NCBI GenBank assembly: GCA_965153355.1
Contig: OZ231127.1
Span: forward strand, 67,952,001 to 68,016,000
Length of the DNA: 64,000 nt
Direction: 5' to 3'
From: Flaccisagitta enflata
Taxonomy: Eukaryota > Chaetognatha > Sagittoidea > Aphragmophora
Part shown: positions 24,273 through 38,033 of the stretch, piece after piece
How the letters are laid out: each line of letters begins with the position of its first letter
Numbering within the stretch: the first letter of the stretch is position 1
The notes under the pieces: generated by a model
Told to the model about the DNA's origin: nothing
What the model saw: the letters and a program-made list of their open reading frames with translations, nothing else
The model's database searches: none
Made by a program: the position numbers and the translations under genes

Positions 24273-24494
24273 TCTGTCTTTCTCTTTTTATTAACGTTTC
24301 TTTAGAGAGTTTGGGAAAAAAGGAAGAGAGAGTGAAATACTAAAAAAATGCCGGCATAATTCAAAGCTCATCGTTGTAATTCCACCGATGGAAATGGAGA
24401 GAGAAAAAATAAAGATTTTTTGAGGCAAAAAAAAATATTTTTTTATAGTTACGCAGTTACGCTTTCCCTGTTGCTAGTGAACTAAGTTGGTGCA

Positions 24495-24623
24495 CAGTTA
24501 AAGGCCGCAATAATGGATGTCAAGGATCGATCCATTATAGGCGGATTTCTATTATTGCCAATACATGAATTAAACGAAAATGACTTGAGGGACGCCATGT
24601 TTTGGATAAACGGGAAGTTACTG
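24495..24623. mobile_element. Small MITE (family G, copy 2)
   Basis: Starts CAGTTAAAGGCCGCAATAA and ends GGGAAGTTACTG before TA, with the ATGACTTGA block also seen in the copy at 7254-7403. The left TA is not preserved. Confidence 0.5.
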
Positions 24624-25477
24624 TAGCTGAACTTGAGGTTGTGGATTGTTACCCTAAAGTTAATTCAACTTCTGTCACTACCTTGAACCAAAGCATATCG
24701 CGAGAATAAGTTGAAAAGGTACTATTCAAATTTCATTGTTGTGGGCAAACTAGAAGTTCGCTCTTTAAGCTTTTTAAAAATGAACAGAAGGTACGTTTCT
24801 AATTTTTCACACAAACTCAAAGCCATTTTGTCAAAATGCTTTTTTTCTGGAAAGTAGTGGGAACTGGTCGCTTTTCCGTTTACATGAGCTGAAACCCTGA
24901 TGAGGTTGATATTTGAGTAGAAGACTGGAATGTTCTTTTCCTTAAACAGCTCCAATATGAATATGTTTTTTCTGATATAGATACAGACACAGTCACAGAT
25001 ACAGACCAAACGTTTGGTAAGCGAATATGGGTTGGTGGCACCTTGCTCATGCGCTGAGGCTGAGGATTAGAATGTGGATTTCATCTCAATTTTGAACCCC
25101 ACTCTGTCTACTGCCACTTCTGCAAATAACCAACGATTCGTACTTTAAGGTTCCTTGAGCGTGTGATTTCATTAATACGAAGCAGAATTTTTTGACATTT
25201 CTACGCAATGGAGAACATATGGCATATGCTCGCAACATCTGCCATGGCATATCCTGAGGACGCCAAACACCGGCGATGGTGGACTAATAAGGTTTAAACT
25301 GAGAGTTTTATGAGAAGGAAATGTTATGAAAACAGTCACACAAAGACTAGAACAACAGTCTTGAAAAGAATGAAAACAGCGACACCTAAAGAAAGAAAAC
25401 AGTCAAGGTACGGAAAACGTGAACGTAAGAGAGAAAAAATTTAGATGAAATTAATTGGGCGAACTCGAGGATCTGAG
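24624..25477. other. Intergenic sequence, no gene seen
   Basis: Ordinary non-coding sequence without repeats that I recognise. Confidence 0.5.
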
Positions 25478-25858
<381 letters not shown>

Positions 25859-26230
25859 AACAGACAGATGAGTTGACACAGAGACAAATATATGTACAAC
25901 GAGGAACAGACAGACAGACAGACAGACTCATAGAAACAGATGGAGAGAAAAAAAAGAGAGAAAGGGGACGAGAGAGTAAAAGAAAAACAGAGATGGTTGA
26001 AATATCGTCGACGATTGTTATTCTTCTCTCCATTGCTGCCTTCTGGCCAATCTGCACGCCTTCACATGAGGCGAGTCTCAATTTTTGTCCACCACATCGA
26101 ATCGAACTCAATGGAAAGCACCAATCAGTCCCTTTCATGAGGAAAGATTGTCTCATCCAATACATAAAATCTGATCCAATATTTCCTGCACACAGAGAGT
26201 TTTTATTTTAACGTTTTTCGTCTAGGGTGA

Positions 26231-27008
<778 letters not shown>

Positions 27009-27220
27009 GCCACACAAAAACTCATTGCCACACACACGTACGCAGTCGAACGGTATGAAAGTCTTGGGGAAAAAATAAGTTTTGATAACTGGAATAAAAA
27101 TGTTTGGAAAATCCCTGCAGGCCAACATCCCATTAAAATCTGGCCACCAGGAGGGAGAAACTGCCAGAGAGAGGTGAAAAAGGAGAAGAAAATAAAGGAG
27201 GGAAAAGAGAGGTAAAGATG

Positions 27221-27409
27221 TCGAAAAAGAAGAAGAAGAAGAAGAAGAAGAAGAAGAAGAAGAAGAAGAAGAAGAAGAAGAAGAAGAAGAAGAAGAAGAA
27301 GAAGAAGAAGAAGAAGGAATTCTTAAAATCTTTGTATGTCATGTTAGATTGAAATCCTCGATCGTCAATCTTAGCTAATCAGCTGGAAAGATACCACGGA
27401 CTTAGCAAT

Positions 27410-27464
<55 letters not shown>

Positions 27465-27478
27465 GCAACAGCAACAGC

Positions 27479-27534
<56 letters not shown>

Positions 27535-27580
27535 CCACAACCGCAACCGCAACCACAACCACAACCACAACAACCACGAC
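27221..27580. repeat. (GAA)n and (CAA)n microsatellites
   Basis: GAA tract at 27221-27316 and CAA tract at 27409-27580, the latter ending in CCACAA/CCGCAA variants. Confidence 0.95.
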
Positions 27581-27814
27581 CACAACAACGATTTATTCAT
27601 GTGTCCCTCGGGAATCCGGTATCTTGTATCGTTTGTATATGAAAATTGTTTCGTTTCGTGTGGGCCTCCTCCTCCATTATCAAAAGAAAACGTGGATATA
27701 CATAAATTTGTTTTGTGTATGAATGGGGAAATCTCGCCTCTTCTTTCCGTTTGTTTGTTGCTCCCTTTCTTTTCTTTCTTTCATTTTGTTTTTCTTGTCT
27801 TTTTGTCTTTTTTT

Positions 27815-27823
27815 GTCATTTTT

Positions 27824-27890
<67 letters not shown>

Positions 27891-28085
27891 GTCTTTCGTT
27901 CTTTCTTTCTTTACGTCTTTCTTGCTTTCTTTCTTTCTTCTATCCTTCTGTTCTTTCTCTTTTTCTTTCTTGTCTTCTCTCTTTCTTACTTTCTTCCTTT
28001 CCCTCTCATTTCTTTCTTTTTTTCATTCTTTCTTTCTTTCATTCATTCTCTCTTTCTTGCTTTCTTCCTATCTGACTATCTTTCT
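27815..28085. repeat. (TTTC)n microsatellite
   Basis: TTTC array, pure at about 27822-27890, then increasingly interrupted. The sequence to 28480 is pyrimidine-rich and non-coding. Confidence 0.9.
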
Positions 28086-28487
28086 AACATTCTTACTTTG
28101 TGATCCCTGTAACAAGCAACTGCAAGTTTCCTCCTAACTGCCTTCATTACGCATTCAGTGACGAGAGAAAGCTTTTAATCCCGACTTATCACATTTTCCT
28201 TTCACCTTTTTTCTTTCTCCTGAGTTGGGACTTGTCCCTTTTCTTTACTTTTTCTTGTCCTTGTCCTTTTTCTTTTATCTTTTCCCTTGTCTTTTTTTTT
28301 TCCCTTTCCTGTCAATCACTCAGAAACAAACAAAATATCTTTTGCTCTTTGCTTCTAAAGCACAGTCCACAGACACCGTCAAAAACATTCTTGGGACTGA
28401 CGCCCTATACATGACAATTACAAAATTTATCTGGCCACCAGTCCACCTATGTGGCCACTAGTCCATCCATCATCTTGTTTTGTGCTT

Positions 28488-28570
28488 CTTGTTCCTTGTT
28501 CCTTGTTCCTTGTTCCTTGTTCCTTGTTCCTTGTGCCTTGTTCCTGGTTTATTGTACCTTGTTCCTTGTT
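28488..28570. repeat. (TTCCTTG)n heptanucleotide array
   Basis: About ten 7-bp units with occasional changes. It immediately precedes the right half of a family A element, in the position where other copies carry the GTCC tract. Confidence 0.9.
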
Positions 28571-28672
28571 TTTTGAGCCTACTGCTCCTGCCCAAATGCT
28601 CTGGTGACTTTCTCGAGCAATGCTCCTGCCCACCCACACGCGACTTGGGTAGCCGAGTATCCGGCCTTGTTT
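28571..28672 (+). mobile_element. Family A element, right half
   Basis: Blocks ACTGCTCCTGCCCAAATG, GCTCCTGCCCACCC, ACACGCGACTTGGGTAGCC and GAGTATCCGGCCTTGTTT are present. The left hairpin is absent; the TTCCTTG array lies upstream. A poly(T) run follows at 28743-28775. Confidence 0.75.
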
Positions 28673-28741
28673 ATCCTAGTTTCTTATTTCTGGAAATTCT
28701 CGTTTAGCAACACATCGTCTAGACCCAGCATATACATTTCT

Positions 28742-28775
<34 letters not shown>

Positions 28776-29084
28776 GGTTTTTTTCATGATACGAAATAGA
28801 ATGTCACTTGGCGTAAGTGAGGGTCTCTCTCTTATTCTCTTGGGTGTGAAGAGGAAATTCACAACGCCGCAAAAAGAAATGATATCACTAATTTGATATA
28901 GCCATGTATGATATCAGCTATCTTAGATACCATCATGATTAGGAGAAGGCGCGGCACAGCGAAAGTAACTTAAACTGGAATTTGGGCAAACATAATCGCC
29001 ATGGACGCGGACTGATGGATGCAGATAGATGGATGCAGAAAGGTGCCCTCCTCCACACACACACATGCGCGCATGCGCACGGTA
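28776..29084. other. Intergenic sequence, no gene seen
   Basis: Unique sequence with short GATATCA repeats near 28875-28915 and a small CA run near 29056. Confidence 0.5.
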
Positions 29085-29225
29085 TCTTAAATGCGCGTTT
29101 TCACACTTTTTAACTCCAGAGTAGCGGACAACCAACGGACCAACAGGCGGATGCTTGGATGGACAGACGGTTGCCGATTGGACCCACACAGCCTCTTCTA
29201 GACTTGTGAGTCCGCGACTTAGAAT
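29085..29225 (-). mobile_element. Family A-type element, degraded (GTCGCGGAC)
   Basis: On the minus strand: AAGTCGCGGACTCACAAGTCT (decayed hairpin), AGAAGAGGCTGTGTGGG, GTCCATCC-type units, GGTTGTCCGC, then AAAAAGTGTGAAAACGCGCAT, the block also seen in the GTTGCG-subtype copies. Confidence 0.55.
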
Positions 29226-29629
29226 TGTGACGTTTTCTGTGTTTTGCCGTATGGTTTCATATGATATATGTATTTGTTCATGCATTCTTTCCTTATTTTA
29301 TTCTTTCATTGATTTGTTATACGATTCAAGATCATCAATTCGGCATTCTTCGCGCACTCGCACTTATCCATAAGAATCATGATCTAACTTTCTCTCAAGC
29401 GGGATATGCTTGCGCTATTCACACCACCGCACGTTAACTCAACGCTCTCTCTCATGATCTCACACACACACACACACACAAAAAGAAAAAGACAGAAAAG
29501 TGGAGCTTTACTCAAATCCATTGTCAACCGAAAGAAAAGTAGAAAATAGAGCGGCGTATCGGGAGGCTATGAATTGGTGACACACAAAAGGGATTAAGAT
29601 ATAAAGAATCGCAATGATTGGCAACCTAA

Positions 29630-29663
<34 letters not shown>

Positions 29664-30354
29664 TTTCCTTTCATTTATTTGCCAGCTTTGAAATTCGGCA
29701 AAAGAGGGGACATTTGAGAAAATGAAGGAGTTTTAAGAGAAGAATTGCAGGAATTGCACTGAGTTACAAAATTGGCAAAATGCAGCTACGGATTTACGTC
29801 ACACACTTACACAAATTTGCACATGATAGAGATACTTTTGGTTACCATCTCTCAGTGATACATCGTTGATGTAGCATGATGTAGCAATTAACCAATAGAT
29901 AAGACTTTTTCATTTGAAGATAATGTGCATTGAAACAATTCAAAAATATCACCTTGACATGGGAGTTTACGAGAACGAATAGTCCTATGAGATCATCGTG
30001 TTGTTTTTTTACCTAATAATTACCTAGTTTCCTAATGATTACCTAATAACCTAACTATTACCCAATCAACTAAATATTACCTAAAATGCCTGACAAATAC
30101 TTATCTAGTTAACTTTCGTCAATTGAGGGTAAATTGAGACAACGTGAGGCGGTTTTTCTCTTTCTCAATGTCAACCGGAGAGCCAATCAAAACAATTTCG
30201 TCATCGTCAATGAATAACAAATTCCGCTCTTTCTTGAGAGAAGAAGGAACCAATCGAGAAAAAATCCCTCAATACAAAATCAGCAGACGATTATTGGAGA
30301 AAATTGATGTGTGAAAATGGAGCCAATAGCTCTCTTTTAGATGGAAGGATACGA
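29226..30354. other. Intergenic sequence, no gene seen
   Basis: Short (CA)n at 29461-29480 and (TC)n at 29631-29656. 30012-30085 is a degenerate ATTACCTAAT-type repeat. No coding evidence. Confidence 0.5.
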
Positions 30355-30508
30355 GAGTAAGAAGGAAAGAAAGAAAGATAGAAAAAAAAATAAAGAAAGA
30401 AAAAAAGAAAAAAAAAGAAGAAAGAAGGAAAGAAAGAAAAAAGGGAAAAAGAAAGAAAGGAGGAAAGAAAAAAGAAGAAAAAAGAAAGAAAGAAGCAAAG
30501 AAAAAGAG
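30355..30508. repeat. Imperfect (GAAA)n tract at an element end
   Basis: GAAA/AAAG/GGAAAG array that runs directly into AACAAGGCC, the end of a family A element. Confidence 0.85.
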
Positions 30509-30579
30509 AACAAGGCCGGATACACGGCTACCCTAGTCGCGTGCGGGTGGGCAGGAGCAGTGCTGGAGAAGGTTACTAG

Positions 30580-31437
30580 TCAGGCCTTTTTTTAGTGATC
30601 TTTTTGGCAGAGCCAACCGGGCTCTCTCCTCACAATTCTACAGAGCCCGACGGCAAAACAGCGAGCCCGGCGAAAAAAAAACAATGCTGGATGGAAGGCT
30701 ACCTATATTGTGTTTGGGCGGGCAGGGGTAGTGAGAAAATTTGCTTCAAAACATTTGGGCAGGAGAAGTGACATTGAAATCACTTGCAGAAAAAAAGTGT
30801 CACTGACCAATAGAGCAACAGAAGGACTAATGAATGAACGGACCAACAGATGGACAGACCAACAGACTTTCCAACATAGTAGGTTATAGAGTAGCGTGCA
30901 AACGACTTGAAATACTGAACATTTTGCCCCATTTCTTAAAAATGTATCAGCCTCATGACACTGTCATGTTTCAATGGTAATCTGACATCTCTCTCATGAT
31001 AGAAATAAATCGGACTTAAAGAAAGCAAAAATCATCACATGAAAAAATTGCAGTCCCCGACTGGGGACTGCAATTATTGAAGCTTTCTCGTCGCGTAAAC
31101 GCGACTCAATAAGATACACAACAAAAAAAATCTCTAAAAAAAAAAGAAAATAAAAAAAAAAATGTTTTTTAAATATTTTTTTCAAAAAATTTCAAAAAAA
31201 AAATTTCAAAAAAAATTTTTTTTCAAAAAAAAAATGAGATGCTTTACTTGTTGATGAATTTACATTTAACTTGTGTTTGTGATTTTACAAGAGTTTCTCA
31301 ATCCATTTGAGTTCAAAACATGGTTTCAATTTTGAGAGAGCCAGCCGGGCTCAGAGCCAGCAAAACCAGAGAGCCCGGCGGCAAAATAGAGAGCCAATGG
31401 CTCGCGGGCTCGCTCTAAAAAAAGGCCTGCTTAGTAA
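30580..31437. mobile_element. Inserted element, hAT-like, GAGCCCGGC-rich ends
   Basis: The ends CAGGCCTTTTTTTAG and CTAAAAAAAGGCCTG are inverse. The 8-bp word GTTACTAG is present on both sides, although 7 extra bases lie between the right TIR and that word. The sub-ends repeat AGAGCCCGGCGGCAAAA. The interior holds another old family A copy (about 30690-30912) and an A/T-run block (31120-31240). The 8-bp duplication suggests hAT; there is no transposase. Confidence 0.5.
31047..31074. other. Perfect 12-bp stem hairpin
   Basis: ATTGCAGTCCCC-GACT-GGGGACTGCAAT, followed 13 bp later by a second hairpin GTCGCGT-AA-ACGCGAC. The second stem matches the family A stem, so this may be a decayed element end rather than an RNA signal. 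Confidence 0.5.
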
Positions 31438-31575
31438 GTTACTAGGGCATCTGGGCAGAAGCCGTATGCTCAAAAAGCTCAAAAACGCTGAAAAAGTAAA
31501 AAGGGGACCGACCGACCGACCGACCGACATAGCGGGTTGTAGAGTCGCGTAGCACGCGACTAAAAAAGGAAAGAA

Positions 31576-31618
31576 ACAAACAAACAAACAAACAAACAAA
31601 CAAAGAGACGGAGAAAGC

Positions 31619-31694
<76 letters not shown>

Positions 31695-31715
31695 GAGAAA
31701 GAAAGAAAGAAAAAG

Positions 31716-31770
<55 letters not shown>

Positions 31771-31774
31771 AAAA

Positions 31775-31809
<35 letters not shown>
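31576..31809. repeat. (CAAA)n and (GAAA)n microsatellites
   Basis: CAAA units at 31576-31605, then a GAAA array of about 190 bp with few interruptions. It adjoins the hairpin end of a family A element. Confidence 0.95.
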
Positions 31810-31936
31810 CGATTGAATGTGAATGAAACCGCGAGCAAAAAGAAAATGACGCCAAGAATATTATTGTTATTATGGGTACTTTAGTGAAAAGAAGAAAATT
31901 GGAGAGAAAAATGTATGAGATGATGAGATTTAGAAA

Positions 31937-32051
<115 letters not shown>

Positions 32052-32331
32052 ATTTCAAACCACGAATTTGAAACAATTGACCCAAAGGGCAAAAGAATTG
32101 GGAGAACATTTTTTGAAATGAAGTATGAAAAGGGATAAAATTAGGGATAGAGAAAATGAAAAGGATCAATGAGAATCAGACACATGAAAAATAGAATGAA
32201 AAAGAAAATGAAAAGGAGTTTATTATGAGTATAAAAATCAATTTGAAGTGGAAAGGGTCGCAGGACATCACAGAATCCATTTCGAGTGTGTGAAGTTTGA
32301 TTATCAAAAAGCCTGGGCTATTACAAACGAG

Positions 32332-33299
<968 letters not shown>

Positions 33300-33600
33300 G
33301 CGCGTGGTGGCCGAGTGGTTACTGCTCATGCCTTCGGCTTCGTAGGTCGCGGGATCGTACGCCGTCTGCGCTCCCCGCTCGGACGCAGCATTCCTAGCTT
33401 AGCGTGTGTTTATTGTTGAAATAAAGCCTTATGGTTGAAGCAGATAACGATCTGACATGACACGACATTGACAGGAGTCTTACACGAAAAAGATCCAATG
33501 GCATGGCCTAATGTGGTGGATTGCGTGGCCTCTTTGAAAATCAGATGCCGCATTCATGCTTATCTCGCCCGGGTAGACTCCCCCGGTTAACAACAACATT
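33300..33600 (+). mobile_element. tRNA-derived SINE (or tRNA pseudogene with tail)
   Basis: The head has a perfect Pol III A box TGGCCGAGTGG (33308-33318) and, about 44 bp downstream, a B-box-like GGATCGTACGC (33352-33362) matching GGTTCGANNCC at 8 of 11 positions. GGCTTCGTAGGTCGCGGGAT precedes it. A tRNA-unrelated body of about 220 bp follows, ending near CCCCCGGTTAACAACAACA. This head-body-short-tail order is typical of SINEs. No intact cloverleaf, so it is not a functional tRNA gene. Confidence 0.65.
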
Positions 33601-33954
33601 GTTAATTGTGAGGAGATTGGGAAAGATAAGGGGTCAAATATGAGAAGGATTTGGCGCGGCGTAGATTGTGAGATGATGTTAAAAATTGCTCAGAAGCTCA
33701 CAAACAGGCTCTCTCCCAGCTGATTTGACGGAATCTCGTTAGACGCTCAAATGGCTGGGTCACCGGTGACCGGTGACTCACCGTTCCGATCGGTCAACTT
33801 TTTTTTAAAGAAATGGTCCAGTAAATCGCCCTCGAAGCATCTGGAAGTTTTCTTTGCAACTCTCTGCGCTTCTCATTAGTTTGTTAACATTTGCAATGCT
33901 GTTTTTAACTGGAAAGGTAAGCCTTCACCACTGTGATTCACGGTACTTCTTGAG
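33601..33954. other. Sequence downstream of the GPCR gene
   Basis: No gene. CACCGGTGACCGGTGACTCA (33758 region) is a short self-complementary stretch. Confidence 0.5.
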
Positions 33955-33960
33955 TTTATT
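33955..33960 (-). terminator. Poly(A) signal candidate for the GPCR gene
   Basis: AATAAA on the minus strand, about 190 bp downstream of the GPCR stop codon. Confidence 0.5.
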
Positions 33961-34149
33961 TCCAAACCTGTATTCTGACTAAGAAGAATTCAGCAATATC
34001 ATATTGAATATACAAATCTCCTAGTTGCAAATTTTCATCATGAGTCATTGGATTTAATCTGTCAATGTTATTGGCTGAAATAATGCATATCTGCGTATGT
34101 ATATCTGTGCGACCGTTGTTGGACAGTGAATGAAGCATCATTCTACAAT

Positions 34150-35154
34150 CTACAGCTTGGTAGTCGAGGACCCATTTCGGCCTTTTGGTCCAACGGTAAC
34201 GGTAGTTGGCAGTTCGCCCGCTGGAGTACAAGCCTTCAAAAAATTCAGCGATGCATTTTGAAAATTTCTGGACACCAAAAGGTAAATCAACAAATTCACG
34301 CTTGAGTTCACAATCACCCCTATACGGACACAAAACCACAACAGTCTACTTTCCTCCATAAAGGAAACATTTTGCCCCATGTAATATTTGCAGGCGAACA
34401 TAATCGGCGTAAATATATTGCACAAGCAGAAAAAAAGGGCGACAACGGCAACTAGCCTGTGAAAATCATCCATCAATCCCGACTGCGTATTCCTGGTTAC
34501 AGTACGACGTCGAAGGCGACGCAGAGTAAAACACGCTAGAGTTGCAACGGCTGAAAATAGGGCAGTATTAACTATGAATGCTACCAAAAAGGGGGAAAAT
34601 AGGTACATGAATCCCGCCGCGGTAGTCACCGCTAGAATTCCGGCTGCAATTCCAAAAATTATCATCTCAACGACGATTCGCCGGACGGTTTTACCTTGAC
34701 TTCTGATAGCGTTTTGGGTGCTGCTAATCGCTTTGGCTCTGACGAATGTTACGTATAACGTGATCCATTTATTCAATCCGTAAAAGAAGACGTAACATCG
34801 GGAGAAACTGACGTAAGTTGTCAGACAGGTTGTGGATGCCGTCAATCTTCCACAAGTCCATTTCCAGATGGCACCACCGACGAAGACTTGGCCGACGGTG
34901 ATGTCGGAAAAAGCGAGGCACAGCAGGTGAATTCGGGCTTGTGATGGTTTCTGCCTCAGTAAACAAAGCAAAACGCAGACAGTGAAGGAGTTGAGCAGGA
35001 TGCAAGCGAAGGAGATCATGGCTGTCATAGGATGTCCGTGGATTTCCATGAGCTTCTCGGCCTCTGAGATGGAGCAGTTGTGTCTCGAATCGGTGAATAT
35101 GCATAATTCATCCCCATCTGAAATGGGGAGGATTTGCTCTGACGTGTTGCCCAT
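34150..35154 (-). CDS. Class A (rhodopsin-like) orphan GPCR, single coding exon
   Basis: A 334-residue seven-helix receptor, expected in the plasma membrane. Helices by eye are near residues 43-66, 75-98, 110-136, 159-186, 189-210, 232-256 and 270-293. Class A marks: CLAFSD in TM2 (79-84) and NSSVNLLIY in TM7 (283-291), which has Leu where NPxxY has Pro. The DRY position reads VRA (138-140). Possible N-glycosylation at Asn3 and Asn26. There is a Cys before TM3 but no clear partner Cys in loop 2. The start chosen has an ideal ACCATGG context; an upstream in-frame Met 18 codons earlier would cross a good splice acceptor (pyrimidine tract then CAG, exon starting at 35183 on the minus strand), so the coding exon probably follows a 5' non-coding exon outside the recognised sequence. 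Ligand unknown. Membership in class A is well supported; subfamily is not. Confidence 0.82.
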   Translation of the reverse strand: MGNTSEQILPISDGDELCIFTDSRHNCSISEAEKLMEIHGHPMTAMISFACILLNSFTVCVLLCLLRQKPSQARIHLLCLAFSDITVGQVFVGGAIWKWTCGRLTASTTCLTTYVSFSRCYVFFYGLNKWITLYVTFVRAKAISSTQNAIRSQGKTVRRIVVEMIIFGIAAGILAVTTAAGFMYLFSPFLVAFIVNTALFSAVATLACFTLRRLRRRTVTRNTQSGLMDDFHRLVAVVALFFCLCNIFTPIMFACKYYMGQNVSFMEESRLLWFCVRIGVIVNSSVNLLIYLLVSRNFQNASLNFLKACTPAGELPTTVTVGPKGRNGSSTTKL

Positions 35155-35183
35155 GGTTAGAGGAGATCGACACCAATAAATAT

Positions 35184-35840
35184 CTGAAAAAACAAGGAGT
35201 GTGATCAAACAAAAAATTTAAACAGCTTGGAGAAACGCTATTTCTCACGATAATCAATGTTTCATATCCCGATTGGAAGAATATATCCGGGTCTTTAACG
35301 TTACACTCAGAATTCGATTAAGAAACGAGATATCGATAACCAACCAAGTGAATCTTGGATTCTAGGCTGAGTCATAGAAAAAGGTTTTGCAGCTGATGGG
35401 CAGTGCCTTATCGCGACAACTCATCTTAAGGCACATAATTATAAAAATGTCCTTTTGGCCGTTTTATCGATTCAGTCATTCTATGTATAGATTCAAAATA
35501 TACGGCGTTTGATCGGAATGTTTAGTTACACGGACAATACTAAGTATGTGGAAGTATCATTGTTTTTGGAAGTTTTATTTACTAGTGTTGGCCTGATGGC
35601 ACGAGAATGGGTTATCATAAGGGCGCACAGGGGGTTCGAGGGAGTGAGAGTGAGCGAGCAGCTGTTTGGGAAACTTGGAGTAGTGGGCCAGCATTCAAAA
35701 CGGCCCCGAGGGAAACTGCGAAAGTGAAACGTGCCCTGCACGCGGAGTAATGCGGAGTAATGCGCGTGAACTAAAAGATTCTTTTGTGTGGGAAACGGTT
35801 TTTGAGGCTAGATTGTTGGTTGTTAATAATTATTATTTGG
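35184..35840. other. Sequence upstream of the GPCR coding exon
   Basis: Expected to be intron and promoter-side sequence of the GPCR. No other gene seen. Confidence 0.45.
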
Positions 35841-35841
35841 G

Positions 35842-35922
<81 letters not shown>

Positions 35923-36024
35923 CGTTGATGATGTTTTTGTTTTTGTTTTTGTTTTTGTTTTTGTTTTTGTTTTTGTTTTTGTTTTTGTTTTTGTTTTTGT
36001 TTTTGTTTTTGTTTTTGTTTGTTT

Positions 36025-36082
<58 letters not shown>
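35841..36082. repeat. Compound (GTT)n-(TTTTTG)n-(GTT)n
   Basis: GTT at 35841-35922, the hexamer TTTTTG at 35935-36020, then GTT again at 36027-36080. Confidence 0.95.
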
Positions 36083-36083
<1 letters not shown>

Positions 36084-36506
36084 ATTGTTTTCAGTTTACG
36101 TCTTTAATCACCCTTCAACGTCAAAACATTTGAATCACGTAAGTCAGTCCTCAACATTGCATTCCTGTCAGCACATTTCAAATAACCCCACGTACATGCA
36201 TACGTACGTAAACGTTGAGGGGATTGAATAGTCTCCTCCCTCCTACCTGCTCCCTCAAAAGAACCTGTTCTAGGGGAATAGCAACATGCGTGTGTTTGTT
36301 ATATGTAAACTTCTTTTCCACATCCCGGTCTTGATTTGGATCGCGGGGTTTGTTTTTCAACAGATTTTGATTCAATTTGGCATGTAAATCTGAACACAAC
36401 AAAATTGGAATGTAAGCTTCAAAGACTACAAGCACTCGGCCCAGGTAAACCTTTGTAGATCCAGCTGCACAAGATTGAAATCGGCTATTCAAAGAGTGGG
36501 GGAAGA

Positions 36507-36567
<61 letters not shown>

Positions 36568-36936
36568 ACAACCAGACAAAAAGACAGAAAAACAGAGAGA
36601 CAGACAGAGAGATAGATAAGAACATATCAGAAATGGACAATGAGATTAAAAGACAAACGGAAAAAAAGAGACAAAGAGATCTGGAGACACTGAAAAAAAA
36701 ACAGACCGTGAAGTTTATAGAGACAAAAAGATAGACATAGACATAGACAAGAAATGCATGAAATAGTTCATACAGTCTTACTGTAAAGGGTCTCACTGTA
36801 TATGGTCTTACAGTATAGGGTGTAACTTTGTACGGTCTAACTTTATATGGTCTAACTTTTATTGTTGTTGTTGATGATGTTTTTGTTTTTGTTTTTGTTT
36901 TTGTTTTTGTTTTTGTTTTTGTTTTTGTTTTTGTTT

Positions 36937-36983
<47 letters not shown>

Positions 36984-37406
36984 ATTGTTTTCAGTTTACG
37001 TCTTTAATCACCCTTCAACGTCAAAACATTCGAATCACGTAAGTCAGTCCTCAACATTGCATTCCTGTCAGCACATTTCAAATAACCCCATGTACATGCA
37101 TACGTACGTAAACGTTGAGGGGATTGAATAGTCTCCTCCCTCCTACTTGCTCCCTCAAAAGAGCCTGTTCTAGGGGAATAGCAACATGCGTGTGTTTGTT
37201 ATATGTAAACTTCTTTTCCACATCCCGGTCTTGATTTGGATCGCGGGGTTTGTTTTTCAACAGATTTTGATTCAATTTGGCATGTAAATCTGAACACAAC
37301 GAAATTGGAATGTAAGCTTCAAAGACTACAAGCACTCGGCCCAGGTAAACCTTTGTAGATCCAGCTGCACAAGATTGAAATCGGCTATTCAAAGAGTGGG
37401 GGAAGA

Positions 37407-37503
<97 letters not shown>

Positions 37504-37704
37504 ACAACCAGACAAAAAGACAGAAAAACAGAGAGACAGACAGAGAGATAGATAAGAACATATCAGAAATGGACAATGAGATTAAAAGACAAACGGAAAA
37601 AAAGAGACAAAGAGATCTGGAGACACTGAAAAAAAAACAGACCGTGAAGTTTATAGAGACAAAAAGATAGACATAGACATAGACAAGAAATGCATGAAAT
37701 AGTG
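35925..37704. repeat. Segmental tandem duplication (two ~0.85-kb copies)
   Basis: Copy 1 is about 35925-36764 and copy 2 about 36857-37704. Outside the microsatellites I see about five substitutions over roughly 690 bp. Differences in length are in the TTTTTG, GTT and GA tracts (GA is about 55 bp in copy 1 and 89 bp in copy 2). The 92-bp junction is a 15-bp-unit array also found at 38494-38660. The frames in it are non-genic. Confidence 0.85.
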
Positions 37705-37737
37705 ATGCAAACCTCTCAGGGAAACAAACGACTGGGC

Positions 37738-37804
<67 letters not shown>

Positions 37805-38033
37805 GACAAGTGATGCAAGCATGAGCGTGATACATCGATGATAATGCGGACGAATCGGATGAAAGCCGCGCGTCGGAAATAGGCCAAGCGTGACAAACAG
37901 ACCGAATTGCTCTCTCTCTCTCTCTCTCTCTCTCTCTGGCTTTGTTTGTACAACGCGGCACAGGAAACGCGATTTGTGCTGAGATGAGTGAAACGGCAAA
38001 CACGGGAATGCCGCAGCTCAGTACGGTAGAAGA
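37705..38033. repeat. (CAGA)n, (TC)n and unique sequence
   Basis: CAGA units at 37737-37802 and a TC tract at 37911-37937. No gene. Confidence 0.85.

Larger units (their letters stand above)
30509..31566 (-). mobile_element. Family A element split by a later insertion
   Basis: The right end (AACAAGGCCGGATACACGG, CCTAGTCGCGTGCGGGTGGG) runs to about 30579. The rest resumes at 31438 with GTTACTAGGGCATCTGGGCA, a GACC tract, CATAGCGGGTTGTAG and hairpin AGTCGCGTAGCACGCGACT at 31543-31561. The copy at 48359 shows the uninterrupted order. About 860 bp between the halves is inserted DNA. Confidence 0.75.
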
